Assembly (NCBI RefSeq): GCF_017976235.1
Contig: NZ_JACVHC010000006.1
Location: 186,001-250,000, forward strand
Reading direction: 5' to 3'
Length of the DNA: 64,000 bases
From: Pseudomonas anatoliensis
GTDB lineage: Bacteria; Pseudomonadota; Gammaproteobacteria; Pseudomonadales; Pseudomonadaceae
Both the position numbers and the translations under genes were made by a program. The notes beneath the pieces were generated by a model that was not told where the DNA came from, searched no databases, and was given only the letters and a program-made list of their open reading frames with translations. The first letter of the stretch is position 1. Every line of letters starts with the position of its first letter. This document shows, piece after piece, positions 1-7,987 of the stretch.

Positions 1-86
1 GGGCGCGGATGCCGGTGACGAGTCATCGGCGGTTTTTCTCGCAGGGCGCACAGCGACCTGCTTCAGAACATGAATTTAAGGCCTAA
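1..86 (+). CDS. Carbon-nitrogen hydrolase (nitrilase superfamily), C-terminal end only
   Basis: The last 27 codons of an upstream gene are visible and end in TAA at 84-86, three bases before the tldD start. The decoded tail contains MPVTSHRRF, which resembles the IPVxxHRRF stretch near the C-terminus of Nit2/omega-amidase-type carbon-nitrogen hydrolases. From memory, a gene of this family precedes tldD in Pseudomonas. The catalytic Glu-Lys-Cys triad lies outside the window, so the call rests on the tail and the context. The tight spacing suggests co-transcription with tldD. Confidence 0.5.
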   Translation, partial: ARMPVTSHRRFFSQGAQRPASEHEFKA

Positions 87-89
87 ACC

Positions 90-1532
90 ATGAGCGAGTT
101 GTTGTCCTCAGTCAGTGATCACCTTTTGGCGCCCGGCGGCGTGACGATCGAGAGCTTGCAAAGCGTTCTCGGCGATCTGGCGGGCCCTGGCATCGATGCT
201 GCCGACCTGTATTTCCAGGGCCAGATCTCCGAGTCCTGGGCGCTGGAAGACGGCATCGTCAAGGAAGGCAGTTTCAATCTCGACCAAGGTGTCGGTGTGC
301 GTGCGCAGTCCGGTGAAAAAACCGGTTTCGCCTACAGCAACGCGATCACCCTTGAAGCCCTGGGCGCTGCGGCGCGTGCGGCCCGTTCGATCTCCCGTGC
401 CGGGCAGAACGGCACGGTGCAGGCGTTCACCACTCAGGACGTCGCCCAGTTGTATGCGCCGGACAATCCGCTGGAAGTGTTGAGCCGTGCCGAGAAAGTC
501 GAACTGCTCAAGCGCATCGACGTCGCCACGCGCGCGCTCGATCCGCGAATTCAGCAAGTCAGCGTAAGCATGGCCGGGGTCTGGGAACGCATTCTTGTGG
601 CCTCCACCGACGGCGGTCTGGCGGCGGATGTGCGGCCGCTGGTGCGTTTCAATGTCAGCGTTATCGTTGAGCAGAACGGCCGTCGCGAGCGCGGCGGCCA
701 TGGCGGCGGCGGGCGTACCGACTACCGTTATTTCCTCGCTGAAGACCGCGCCATGGGTTATGCCCGTGAAGCGCTGCGTCAGGCGCTGGTGAACCTGGAA
801 GCGATTCCGGCACCGGCCGGGACGCTGCCGGTGGTGCTGGGTTCGGGCTGGTCCGGTGTGCTGCTGCACGAAGCGGTTGGCCACGGTCTGGAAGGCGACT
901 TCAACCGTAAGGGCAGCTCCGCCTACAGCGGTCGTATGGGCGAAATGGTTGCTTCCAAGCTCTGCACCATCGTCGATGACGGCACCTTGAGCGGCCGTCG
1001 CGGCTCGCTGAGCGTCGACGACGAAGGCACCCCGACCGAGTGCACCACGCTGATCGAAAACGGCGTGCTCAAGGGCTACATGCAGGACAAGCTCAACGCG
1101 CGCCTGATGGGCGTGGCCCGTACCGGCAACGGTCGTCGTGAATCCTACGCGCACCTGCCGATGCCGCGGATGACCAACACCTACATGCTGGGCGGCGAAA
1201 GCGATCCGGCGGAAATCATCGCCTCGGTGAAGAAAGGCATCTATTGCGCCAACCTCGGCGGTGGCCAGGTCGACATTACCAGCGGCAAATTTGTGTTCTC
1301 CACCAGCGAGGCGTATCTGATCGAAGACGGCAAGATCACCGCGCCGGTCAAGGGCGCGACGTTGATCGGCAACGGCCCCGAGGCGATGAGCCGGGTGTCG
1401 ATGGTCGGTAACGATCTTTCGCTCGATAGCGGTGTGGGGACGTGCGGCAAGGATGGGCAGTCGGTACCCGTGGGTGTTGGCCAGCCGACGCTGAAAATCG
1501 ATGCGATCACCGTGGGTGGCACGGGCGCATAA
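90..1532 (+). CDS. tldD: Metalloprotease TldD
   Basis: Catalytic subunit of the TldD/TldE (PmbA) zinc protease, which in enterobacteria processes microcin B17 and the CcdA antitoxin. The 480-residue length is normal for the family. The metal motif HEAVGH (HExxxH) is at residues 260-265, followed by GLEGDFNRK, and the C-terminal half carries the conserved glycine-rich blocks of the fold. A short Gly-rich run (GGHGGGG) lies near residues 202-208. The ATG at 90 follows directly on the preceding gene. The partner pmbA is nearby at 2268, separated by yjgA on the opposite strand, so the two protease genes are close but not one transcript. A repeat hairpin follows the stop. Confidence 0.96.
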   Translation: MSELLSSVSDHLLAPGGVTIESLQSVLGDLAGPGIDAADLYFQGQISESWALEDGIVKEGSFNLDQGVGVRAQSGEKTGFAYSNAITLEALGAAARAARSISRAGQNGTVQAFTTQDVAQLYAPDNPLEVLSRAEKVELLKRIDVATRALDPRIQQVSVSMAGVWERILVASTDGGLAADVRPLVRFNVSVIVEQNGRRERGGHGGGGRTDYRYFLAEDRAMGYAREALRQALVNLEAIPAPAGTLPVVLGSGWSGVLLHEAVGHGLEGDFNRKGSSAYSGRMGEMVASKLCTIVDDGTLSGRRGSLSVDDEGTPTECTTLIENGVLKGYMQDKLNARLMGVARTGNGRRESYAHLPMPRMTNTYMLGGESDPAEIIASVKKGIYCANLGGGQVDITSGKFVFSTSEAYLIEDGKITAPVKGATLIGNGPEAMSRVSMVGNDLSLDSGVGTCGKDGQSVPVGVGQPTLKIDAITVGGTGA

Positions 1533-1541
1533 ATAGATGCG

Positions 1542-1612
1542 TGTAGGCGCTGCCGAAGGCTGTGATCTTTTGATTTTTAATCGCAAAGATCGCAGCCTTC
1601 GGCAACTCCTAC
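1542..1612. repeat. REP-type inverted repeat, family A (copy 1)
   Basis: Two inverted copies of a roughly 30-bp element (core GCTGCCGAAGGCTG, then GATCTTTTGAT) form a long imperfect hairpin between the convergent tldD and yjgA ends. The same element recurs eight more times in this window in whole or degraded form. It probably acts as a bidirectional 3'-end structure. Confidence 0.85.
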
Positions 1613-1634
1613 CGGGTGCAAGGCAGGGCGAATA

Positions 1635-2159
1635 TCAACGCAGACCGCGTTGAGTCTCGTCCAGCTCACGGATGTACTTGAAGATTTTACGGCTTGAGGC
1701 CGGCGCTTTGTTTTGCGCAACCTCATGCTGAGCCTGACGGATCAGGGAACGCAGTTGCTGGCGATCGGCGTCCGGGTATTCCAGGACGAATTTCTCCAGC
1801 ACGGCATCATCACCGGCGATAAGGCGGTCACGCCAGCGTTCGAGATTGTGGAAACGCTCGTTGTACTGACGAGTGGAGGCATCGAGTTGATCGAGCAAAA
1901 TGAGGATCGCGTCAGTGTCCTGATCGCGCATCAGTTTGCCGATGAACTGCAAATGCCGTTTCCGCGCGATATTCGCGGTGTGCTTCGGCGCATCGGCCAA
2001 GGCACGGCGCATCGCGTCGGTCAGTGGCAGTTTTGCCACCAAGTCAGGCTTGAGTGTTGTAAGGCGCTCGCCAAGGTCAACCAGAGCATGCAGCTCGCGT
2101 TTGACCTGAGATTTGCTTTTTTCTCCCGTATCGAGGGAGTCGTCGTAAGAATCAACCAT
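1635..2159 (-). CDS. yjgA: Ribosome-associated protein YjgA/DarP (DUF615)
   Basis: A 174-residue DUF615 protein. In E. coli the family (YjgA, renamed DarP) binds late 50S assembly intermediates. The sequence is highly charged and helical, with typical stretches SKSQVKRELHALVDLGE near the N-terminus and an Arg-rich C-terminus. The open frame runs further upstream, but the ATG at 2159 (MVDSYDDS) gives the family's usual length and N-terminal acidic lead, so I chose it. It is transcribed towards tldD and away from pmbA, whose start lies about 110 bp upstream on the other strand. Confidence 0.9.
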   Translation of the reverse strand: MVDSYDDSLDTGEKSKSQVKRELHALVDLGERLTTLKPDLVAKLPLTDAMRRALADAPKHTANIARKRHLQFIGKLMRDQDTDAILILLDQLDASTRQYNERFHNLERWRDRLIAGDDAVLEKFVLEYPDADRQQLRSLIRQAQHEVAQNKAPASSRKIFKYIRELDETQRGLR

Positions 2160-2267
2160 GGTGGCAGTCCGCAAAGAAACGCCGCCATGATAACCAGTCG
2201 GGGGCCGCTTGTCCGGCCCGGTCGCTCGATGGCCCCAGCCGAAAGCAGAATTTGAGTGGAGATGAGC

Positions 2268-3614
2268 ATGAGTGCAGTTCAAAGCGTCGGCCCGCAGGCA
2301 TTGCCGGCACTGCAGGAACAAGTCGAGCAGATCATCGCCGAAGCCAAGCGCCAGGGCGCCAGTGCCTGCGAAGTCGCGGTGTCGCTGGAGCAGGGCCTGT
2401 CGACATCAGTGCGTCAGCGCGAGGTCGAAACAGTCGAATTCAACCGCGATCAGGGCTTTGGCATCACTTTGTATGTCGGCCAGCGCAAAGGCTCTGCCAG
2501 CACGTCCGCCACTGGCCCTGACGCGATTCGCGAGACGGTGGCTGCCGCACTGGCGATCGCCAAGCACACGTCCGAGGATGAAGCCTCTGGCTTGGCCGAT
2601 GCGGCGTTGATGGCCAGGGATCAGCAGGATTTCGACTTGTTCCACGAATGGGACATCACCCCGGAACAGGCCATCGAGAAAGCGTTGCTCTGTGAAGCGG
2701 CTGCTTTCGATGCCGATGCGCGGATCAAAAACGCCGACGGCACCACACTCAGCACCCACCAGGGCTGCCGCGTGTATGGCAACAGCCACGGTTTCATCGG
2801 TGGCTATGCGTCGACACGGCACAGCCTGAGCTGCGTGATGATCGCCGAGGCCGATGGCCAGATGCAGCGCGATTACTGGTACGACGTGAGTCGTCAGGGC
2901 GAGTTGCTGGCCGACCCGGTCAGCATCGGCCAACGTGCCGCGCAAAGAGCGGCGGGCCGCTTGGGCGCGCGTCCGGTGCCGACCTGTGAAGTGCCGGTGC
3001 TGTTTTCCGCCGAACTGGCGGGCGGGTTGTTCGGCAGCTTCCTTTCGGCGGTTTCCGGCGGCAGCCTGTATCGAAAATCGTCGTTCCTGGAAGGCACGCT
3101 GGGCCAGAAACTGTTTCCCGAGTGGCTGACCATCGATGAACGTCCTCACTTGATGCGTGCCATGGGCAGCGCTTCTTACGACGGAGATGGCTTGGCGACC
3201 TACGCCAAACCGTTCGTCGAGAAAGGCGAGTTGGTGTCGTACATCCTCGGTACTTACTCCGGCCGTAAACTCGGCATGCCGAGCACCGCCAACGCTGGCG
3301 GCGTGCACAACCTGTTCGTCACCCATGGCGACGAAGACCAGGCTGCATTGCTGCGACGCATGGGCCGTGGGTTGTTGGTCACCGAGTTGATGGGCCATGG
3401 CTTGAACATGGTGACCGGCGACTATTCGCGCGGGGCGGCGGGTTTTTGGGTGGAGAACGGCGAAATTCAGTTCGCGGTGCAGGAAGTGACCATCGCCGGC
3501 AACATGCGCGACATGTTCAAGCAAATCGTTGCCGTGGGTAATGATCTGGAACTGCGCAGCAACATCCGCACAGGCTCGGTGTTGATCGAGCGAATGACGG
3601 TGGCGGGCAGCTAA
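2268..3614 (+). CDS. pmbA: Metalloprotease-like subunit PmbA (TldE)
   Basis: Non-catalytic partner of TldD in the TldD/TldE heterodimer, lacking the HExxxH site. The 448 residues are collinear with E. coli PmbA. Conserved blocks include STRHSLS (about residue 180), GGSLYRKSSFL (about 265) and the C-terminal TGDYSRGAAGFWVENGEI. The frame is open from a GTG at 2256, and an ATG at 2262 is also possible. The ATG at 2268 has GGAG six bases upstream and is preferred. It is followed by a strong terminator. Confidence 0.95.
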   Translation: MSAVQSVGPQALPALQEQVEQIIAEAKRQGASACEVAVSLEQGLSTSVRQREVETVEFNRDQGFGITLYVGQRKGSASTSATGPDAIRETVAAALAIAKHTSEDEASGLADAALMARDQQDFDLFHEWDITPEQAIEKALLCEAAAFDADARIKNADGTTLSTHQGCRVYGNSHGFIGGYASTRHSLSCVMIAEADGQMQRDYWYDVSRQGELLADPVSIGQRAAQRAAGRLGARPVPTCEVPVLFSAELAGGLFGSFLSAVSGGSLYRKSSFLEGTLGQKLFPEWLTIDERPHLMRAMGSASYDGDGLATYAKPFVEKGELVSYILGTYSGRKLGMPSTANAGGVHNLFVTHGDEDQAALLRRMGRGLLVTELMGHGLNMVTGDYSRGAAGFWVENGEIQFAVQEVTIAGNMRDMFKQIVAVGNDLELRSNIRTGSVLIERMTVAGS

Positions 3615-3633
3615 ACCTCCACCCGGTACACAA

Positions 3634-3670
3634 AAAGGCGCGCCACCCGATCGGGTGGCGCGCCTTTTTT
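3634..3670 (+). terminator. Intrinsic terminator of pmbA
   Basis: A near-perfect palindrome (AAAGGCGCGCCACCCGAT and its complement) is followed by a run of T, starting 20 bp after the pmbA stop. The A-run on the left also allows termination from the other side. Confidence 0.92.
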
Positions 3671-3681
3671 ATGCCTGCTTT

Positions 3682-3767
3682 TGTAGGAGCTGCCGCAGGC
3701 TGCGATCCTTTGATCTTGTTTCTAAAAACCAAAATCAAAAGATCGCATCCTGCGGCAGCTCCTACAA
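3682..3767. repeat. REP-type inverted repeat, family A (copy 2)
   Basis: A doublet of the element with core GGAGCTGCCGCAGGCTGCGAT, its second half inverted. It lies between the pmbA terminator and the Fur-like box upstream of fagA. Confidence 0.85.
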
Positions 3768-3800
3768 AGAGCGCTCTTGTGTTGGTTCTCATTATCATCT

Positions 3801-3819
3801 AATAATAAATCTCATTATC
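3801..3819. promoter_or_regulatory. Fur-like box upstream of fagA-fumC-sodA
   Basis: Read on the minus strand this is GATAATGAGATTTATTATT, which matches the 19-bp Fur consensus (GATAATGATAATCATTATC) at 15 of 19 positions. A second ATTATCAT-like stretch precedes it at 3790-3797. The site lies 17 bp before the fagA ATG, where bound Fur would block transcription. In P. aeruginosa the equivalent operon is known to be repressed by Fur and iron. Confidence 0.75.
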
Positions 3820-3835
3820 GAATGAGCCCGGGATC

Positions 3836-4243
3836 ATGAGTTCTGCCTTGCACGAGCAGCCGTACCTCGAAAGCTGGCGCTGGATGAGTCGTCAGATCCG
3901 ATGCGCGATGGATCCTGACGAACCGCGCCTGATCGAACATTACCTGGCCGAGGGCCGGTATCTGTCTTGTTGCACGGCGACCTCGCCGTGGACTGTCGCT
4001 GAAACTTCCTTCCGATTGCTGCTCGACACGGCCACCGACATCGCGTTGCCGTGGCACTGGCGCAGCCTCTGTCTCGATCAGGCCTGGCGCCCCTTGCGTG
4101 AAATGGAGCGCCTGTCGTTGTGCAAATGCCGGCTCAAACGCTGGCAACGCTACACCTGGCAACTGGCGACCTGCGAGTTGCAACCCTCGATTCCTCTTAT
4201 TGAACTGGTGCAAGGATTTACTGATGACCAAGACTCGTATTGA
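3836..4243 (+). CDS. fagA: FagA, Fur-associated protein of unknown function
   Basis: First gene of the fagA-fumC-orfX-sodA operon. It encodes 135 residues, close to P. aeruginosa FagA from memory. The biochemical role is unknown. The protein is soluble, rich in Trp, Arg and Cys, with no signal peptide or transmembrane segment. The ATG at 3836 directly follows the Fur-like box. The 3' end overlaps the fumC start by 20 bp in another frame, which suggests translational coupling. Identification rests on position, length and operon context. Confidence 0.8.
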   Translation: MSSALHEQPYLESWRWMSRQIRCAMDPDEPRLIEHYLAEGRYLSCCTATSPWTVAETSFRLLLDTATDIALPWHWRSLCLDQAWRPLREMERLSLCKCRLKRWQRYTWQLATCELQPSIPLIELVQGFTDDQDSY

Positions 4244-5600
4244 GCGCGACAGCATGGGCGAATTGCAGGTGCCGGTGGACGCTCTCTACGGCGCGCAAAC
4301 CCAGCGCGCAGTGGATAACTTCCCGATCAGTGGCAAACCGATGCCGACGCAATTCATCCGCGCATTGATCCTGGCCAAAGCCGCCGCGGCCCGGGCCAAC
4401 GTCGAACTCAACCAGATCAGCGCCGCTCAGGGCAAAGCCATCAGCGACGCGGCCCAAGGCTTGCTTGAAGGCGATTTCATGCTGCATTTTCCGGTGGATA
4501 TCTTCCAGACCGGCTCCGGCACCAGCTCCAACATGAACGCCAACGAGGTGATCGCGACCCTGGCCAGTCGCCTGCTCGGCGAGCCGGTCAATGCCAACGA
4601 TCACGTCAACTGCGGCCAGAGCAGCAACGACATCATCCCGACCACCATCCACGTCAGTGCTGCGCTGGCCCTGCACGAACAATTGCTGCCGGCGCTGCTG
4701 CATCTGGTGCAGGTCATCGAGCACAAAGCCGAGCAAGTGCATCACCACGTCAAAACCGGTCGTACGCATTTGATGGATGCGATGCCGGTGCGTATGAGCC
4801 AGGTGCTCAACGGCTGGGCGCAGCAACTGAAGGCCAACATCGGTCATTTGCAAGACTTGCTGCCCAGCCTGCAATCCCTCGCGCAGGGCGGGACGGCGGT
4901 CGGTACCGGGATCAACGCGCATCCGGAATTCGCTGCGCGGTTCAGCCGTCAACTGAGCCAGTTGACCCATGTGCAGTTCACCCAAGGCAAAGACCTGTTC
5001 GCGCTGATCGGCTCGCAAGACACCGCCGTTGCGGTCTCCGGGCAGCTCAAGGCCATCGCTGTGTCGCTGATGAAAATCGCCAACGACCTGCGCTGGATGA
5101 ACTCCGGTCCCTTGGCCGGTCTCGGCGAAATTGAGCTTGAGGCGCTGCAACCGGGGTCGTCGATCATGCCGGGCAAGGTCAACCCGGTGATCCCGGAAGC
5201 GACCGCCATGGTCGCCGCCCAAGTGATCGGCAACGACTCGGTGATCACCATCGCCGGCCAATCGGGCAATTTCGAGTTGAACGTGATGCTGCCAATCATT
5301 GCCCAGAACCTGTTGAGCAGCATCGAGCTGCTGGCCAACTCCAGTCGCCTGCTGGGTGACAAAGCCATCGCCAGCTTCAAGGTCAACGAGTCGCGGCTCA
5401 AGGAAGCGCTGTCGCGCAACCCGATTCTGGTCACCGCACTCAACCCGATCATCGGTTACCAGAAAGCCGCCGAAATCGCCAAGCAGGCCTACAAACAGGG
5501 TCGCCCGGTGATCGACGTCGCGCTGGAGCACACCGACCTGTCGCGCAGTCAGCTGGAAGAGTTACTCAACCCCGAGAAACTCACCGCTGGCGGCGTGTAA
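4224..5600 (+). CDS. fumC: Class II fumarate hydratase FumC
   Basis: Interconverts fumarate and malate in the TCA cycle without an iron-sulfur cluster, unlike class I fumarases. The 458 residues include the signature GSSIMPGKVNP (about residue 313) and the upstream TGSGTSSNMNANEV and THLMDAMP blocks of the fumarase/aspartase superfamily. The longer open frame is a read-through of fagA. The ATG at 4224 (MTKTRIERDSMGE) has AAGGA upstream at 4212 and matches family N-termini. Co-expression with Mn-SOD behind a Fur-like box fits replacement of iron enzymes during starvation. Confidence 0.97.
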   Translation: MTKTRIERDSMGELQVPVDALYGAQTQRAVDNFPISGKPMPTQFIRALILAKAAAARANVELNQISAAQGKAISDAAQGLLEGDFMLHFPVDIFQTGSGTSSNMNANEVIATLASRLLGEPVNANDHVNCGQSSNDIIPTTIHVSAALALHEQLLPALLHLVQVIEHKAEQVHHHVKTGRTHLMDAMPVRMSQVLNGWAQQLKANIGHLQDLLPSLQSLAQGGTAVGTGINAHPEFAARFSRQLSQLTHVQFTQGKDLFALIGSQDTAVAVSGQLKAIAVSLMKIANDLRWMNSGPLAGLGEIELEALQPGSSIMPGKVNPVIPEATAMVAAQVIGNDSVITIAGQSGNFELNVMLPIIAQNLLSSIELLANSSRLLGDKAIASFKVNESRLKEALSRNPILVTALNPIIGYQKAAEIAKQAYKQGRPVIDVALEHTDLSRSQLEELLNPEKLTAGGV

Positions 5601-5627
5601 TCCCCGCAACCGCTTTGGAGGCTCACC

Positions 5628-6068
5628 ATGGAGCACTGGAAACGCACGATCGAACGGGCCAATCGCTGCTTCATGTTGGGCGAGCTGATCGACGCCCGTG
5701 AGGCTTACCTGCAAGCGCTGGCCCTGGCGCAAGTGTTGTTCGAACGCTGGGCCGATGCCGACGAAGCGGTGGCGGCCTGCGTCATCTCCCACCACAACCT
5801 GGCGGATCTGCACCTGCGCCTGAATCAGCCGGAGGAGAGCGCCGAATACCTTTGCGCAATCCATCAACGGCTGTTGCAGACGATGCAGGACGAACGTCAG
5901 CGCCTCGCGCTGCGTGAGGCGGCGCTGCGCCAGAGCAGCAAAACTTACGTCGAGCTGCTGAATTTCATCAGCGACCACGGCGAATACCCGCGTACCCAGC
6001 GTCTGTTGCACCCGGATACCGGCAATGCGCGCCGCGCACCAGCCCCACATCACCATGGAGTCCATTGA
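5628..6068 (+). CDS. Conserved protein between fumC and sodA (OrfX type)
   Basis: A 146-residue soluble, helix-rich protein of unknown function. It sits 27 bp after fumC, has GGAGG before its ATG, and ends two bases before the sodA start. Repeated helical pairs (for example LGELIDAREAYLQALALAQVLFE and the following segment with LADLHLRLNQPEESAEYL) look like TPR-type helices, which is my inference. A gene of this kind occupies the same place in the P. aeruginosa fumC-sodA operon, so it is probably part of the iron-limitation response. Confidence 0.8.
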   Translation: MEHWKRTIERANRCFMLGELIDAREAYLQALALAQVLFERWADADEAVAACVISHHNLADLHLRLNQPEESAEYLCAIHQRLLQTMQDERQRLALREAALRQSSKTYVELLNFISDHGEYPRTQRLLHPDTGNARRAPAPHHHGVH

Positions 6069-6069
6069 A

Positions 6070-6681
6070 ATGGCTTTTACCTTGCCTGCCTTGCCTTATG
6101 CCTACGATGCCCTGGAGCCGCACATCGATGCGCAGACCATGGAAATCCACTACACCAAGCATCACCAGACCTACATCAATAACCTCAACGCTGCGGTGGA
6201 AGGCACTGAATACGCGGGATGGCCGGTGGAAAAACTGGTGGCCAGCGTTCAGCAGTTGCCGGAAAAACTTCGCGCTGCTGTTATCAATCAGGGCGGCGGC
6301 CACGCCAACCACTCGCTGTTCTGGGAAGTCATGGTGCCCAACGGTGGCGGCAAACCGGACGGTGTGCTGGCCAAGGCCATCGACGAACAGCTGGGTGGCC
6401 TCGACAGTTTCAAGGAAACATTCACCAAAGCTGCGCTGACGCGTTTCGGCAGTGGCTGGGCCTGGCTGAGCGTGACCCCGGAGAAAAAACTGGTCGTGGA
6501 AAGCAGCGGTAATCAGGACAGTCCGTTGATGAACGGTAATACGCCGATTCTCGGCCTCGACGTTTGGGAGCACGCCTACTACCTGCGCTACCAGAACCGT
6601 CGGCCGGAATACATCAACGCGTTCTACAACGTGATCAATTGGCCTGAAGTGGCTGCGCGCTATCAGGCTGCACTGGTTTAA
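6070..6681 (+). CDS. sodA: Superoxide dismutase [Mn]
   Basis: Dismutates superoxide in the cytoplasm. It has 203 residues. Metal ligands are recognisable in HYTKHHQTYINN near the N-terminus, NHSLFW in the middle and DVWEHAYYLRYQNRRPEY near the C-terminus. The pattern GGHANHS together with NQDSPL is the manganese-type arrangement rather than the iron type. The start at 6070 (MAFTLPALPYAYD) follows GGAG at 6057 and gives the standard N-terminus; upstream Met codons belong to the tail of the preceding frame. Use of Mn rather than Fe suits an operon behind a Fur-like box. Confidence 0.97.
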   Translation: MAFTLPALPYAYDALEPHIDAQTMEIHYTKHHQTYINNLNAAVEGTEYAGWPVEKLVASVQQLPEKLRAAVINQGGGHANHSLFWEVMVPNGGGKPDGVLAKAIDEQLGGLDSFKETFTKAALTRFGSGWAWLSVTPEKKLVVESSGNQDSPLMNGNTPILGLDVWEHAYYLRYQNRRPEYINAFYNVINWPEVAARYQAALV

Positions 6682-6711
6682 GTCTCCTAAAAAAACAATT
6701 CAAGGCTGACT

Positions 6712-7605
6712 ATGGGCACTGAAACACTGGCGGTCGGAAGCGGGCGTATGTTTCGTTACGCAGTGGGATCGCTCTTGCTGCTGGCGGGCATGACCTTGCT
6801 GGCAGCCCACGGACTGCAATGGCTGAATCTGGAACCGAGGCTGTCGCGGGCGTTGCAGGGTGGCGCAATCTGCGCGCTCGGCACCGCGCTCGGAGCGGTG
6901 CCGGTGCTGGTGATTCGGCGCATGCCTTTGGCGCTTAGCGATACATTACTGGGTTTCGGTGCCGGGGTGATGCTGGCGGCGACGGCGTTTTCGCTGATTG
7001 TCCCGGGCATTGCTGCCGCAGAGAGTCTGGGCCTGACACCGTGGGCGGCGAGTGGCCTGATCTGCTTTGGCATCATGCTCGGTGCGTTCGGCCTGTATCT
7101 GGTGGATCGCAAGGTGTCCGGTGCGTCACCGGAAATGCTCGTTGGCACCGTCGAGCATCCGGTGATTCCACCGCGGATCTGGTTGTTCGTGTTCGCCATC
7201 ATTGCCCATAACATCCCTGAAGGTATGGCGGTCGGGGTATCGGCCGGCGGCGGCATGCCGGACGCGGACAGCCTGGCCATGGGCATCGCCTTGCAGGACG
7301 TACCGGAAGGACTGGTGATTGCGTTGGTATTGGCTGGAGCAGGAATGTCACGGGTCAAGGCGTTCTTGATCGGCGCGGCGTCAGGGCTGGTCGAACCGGT
7401 GTTTGCGCTGTTGTGTGCGTGGCTGGTCAGTCTGGCGCAGGTGCTGTTGCCGTTAGGCCTGGCGCTGGCGGCCGGGGCGATGTTGCTGGTGGTGACCCAC
7501 GAAGTGATTCCGGAGTCGCGACGCAATGGTCATGACAAGCTGGCCAGCCTTGGTTTGCTGATCGGGTTTTGTCTGATGATGGTGATGGATACAGCGCTGG
7601 GTTGA
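6712..7605 (+). CDS. ZIP-family divalent metal transporter
   Basis: A 297-residue inner-membrane protein with about eight predicted membrane segments. The two ZIP pore motifs are visible: HNIPEGMAVGV (about residue 166) and QDVPEGLVIA (about 195), the latter with Gln in place of the first His, as in GufA-like members. The gene begins 30 bp after sodA with a modest AAGG site and no terminator between, so it probably belongs to the iron-starvation transcript. Manganese or zinc uptake to supply Mn-SOD is plausible but is inference; substrate cannot be read from sequence. Confidence 0.88.
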   Translation: MGTETLAVGSGRMFRYAVGSLLLLAGMTLLAAHGLQWLNLEPRLSRALQGGAICALGTALGAVPVLVIRRMPLALSDTLLGFGAGVMLAATAFSLIVPGIAAAESLGLTPWAASGLICFGIMLGAFGLYLVDRKVSGASPEMLVGTVEHPVIPPRIWLFVFAIIAHNIPEGMAVGVSAGGGMPDADSLAMGIALQDVPEGLVIALVLAGAGMSRVKAFLIGAASGLVEPVFALLCAWLVSLAQVLLPLGLALAAGAMLLVVTHEVIPESRRNGHDKLASLGLLIGFCLMMVMDTALG

Positions 7606-7689
7606 AGATCAAAAGATCGCAGCCTGCGGCGGCTCCTACAGGAAACGCATTCCAATGCAGGAGCTGCCGCAGGCTGCGATCTTTTGATT
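7606..7689. repeat. REP-type inverted repeat, family A (copy 3)
   Basis: An inverted doublet (AAGATCGCAGCCTGCGGC and its complement) starts immediately after the ZIP transporter stop and fills the gap to the convergent ptsO end. It probably serves as the shared 3' structure of both transcripts. Confidence 0.85.
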
Positions 7690-7696
7690 TTGGCTG

Positions 7697-7972
7697 TCAG
7701 CCGCCTTCGTCGAAGTAGTTGTTGATCAACGCCACCAGCGCATCCAGCGCTTCCTGTTCCTGATGGCCTTCGGTACTCAGATAAATCTTTGTGCCCTTGC
7801 CAGCGGCCAACATCATCATTGCCATGATGCTTTTGCCATCAACCGTTGTTTCTGGTGTGCGGCCTACTCTGATCGTGCAGTCGGGATACTGACCGGCAAC
7901 CCCGACAAACTTCGCCGACGCTCGGGCATGCAAACCCAGTTTGTTGATGATTTCGATTTCCAGAGCAGGCAT
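7697..7972 (-). CDS. ptsO: Nitrogen-PTS phosphocarrier NPr (HPr-like)
   Basis: A 91-residue HPr-fold protein that passes phosphate from EI-Ntr (PtsP) to PtsN. The phosphorylatable His lies in GLHARASAKF (His16), and the second conserved block is GKSIMAMMMLAAGKG. It is the last gene of the rpoN-hpf-ptsN-rapZ-ptsO operon, 15 bp after rapZ. This order is standard in Pseudomonas. The nitrogen PTS has no sugar permease and adjusts carbon, nitrogen and potassium physiology. Confidence 0.96.
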   Translation of the reverse strand: MPALEIEIINKLGLHARASAKFVGVAGQYPDCTIRVGRTPETTVDGKSIMAMMMLAAGKGTKIYLSTEGHQEQEALDALVALINNYFDEGG

Positions 7973-7987
7973 CGCGGTGTGAATCCT

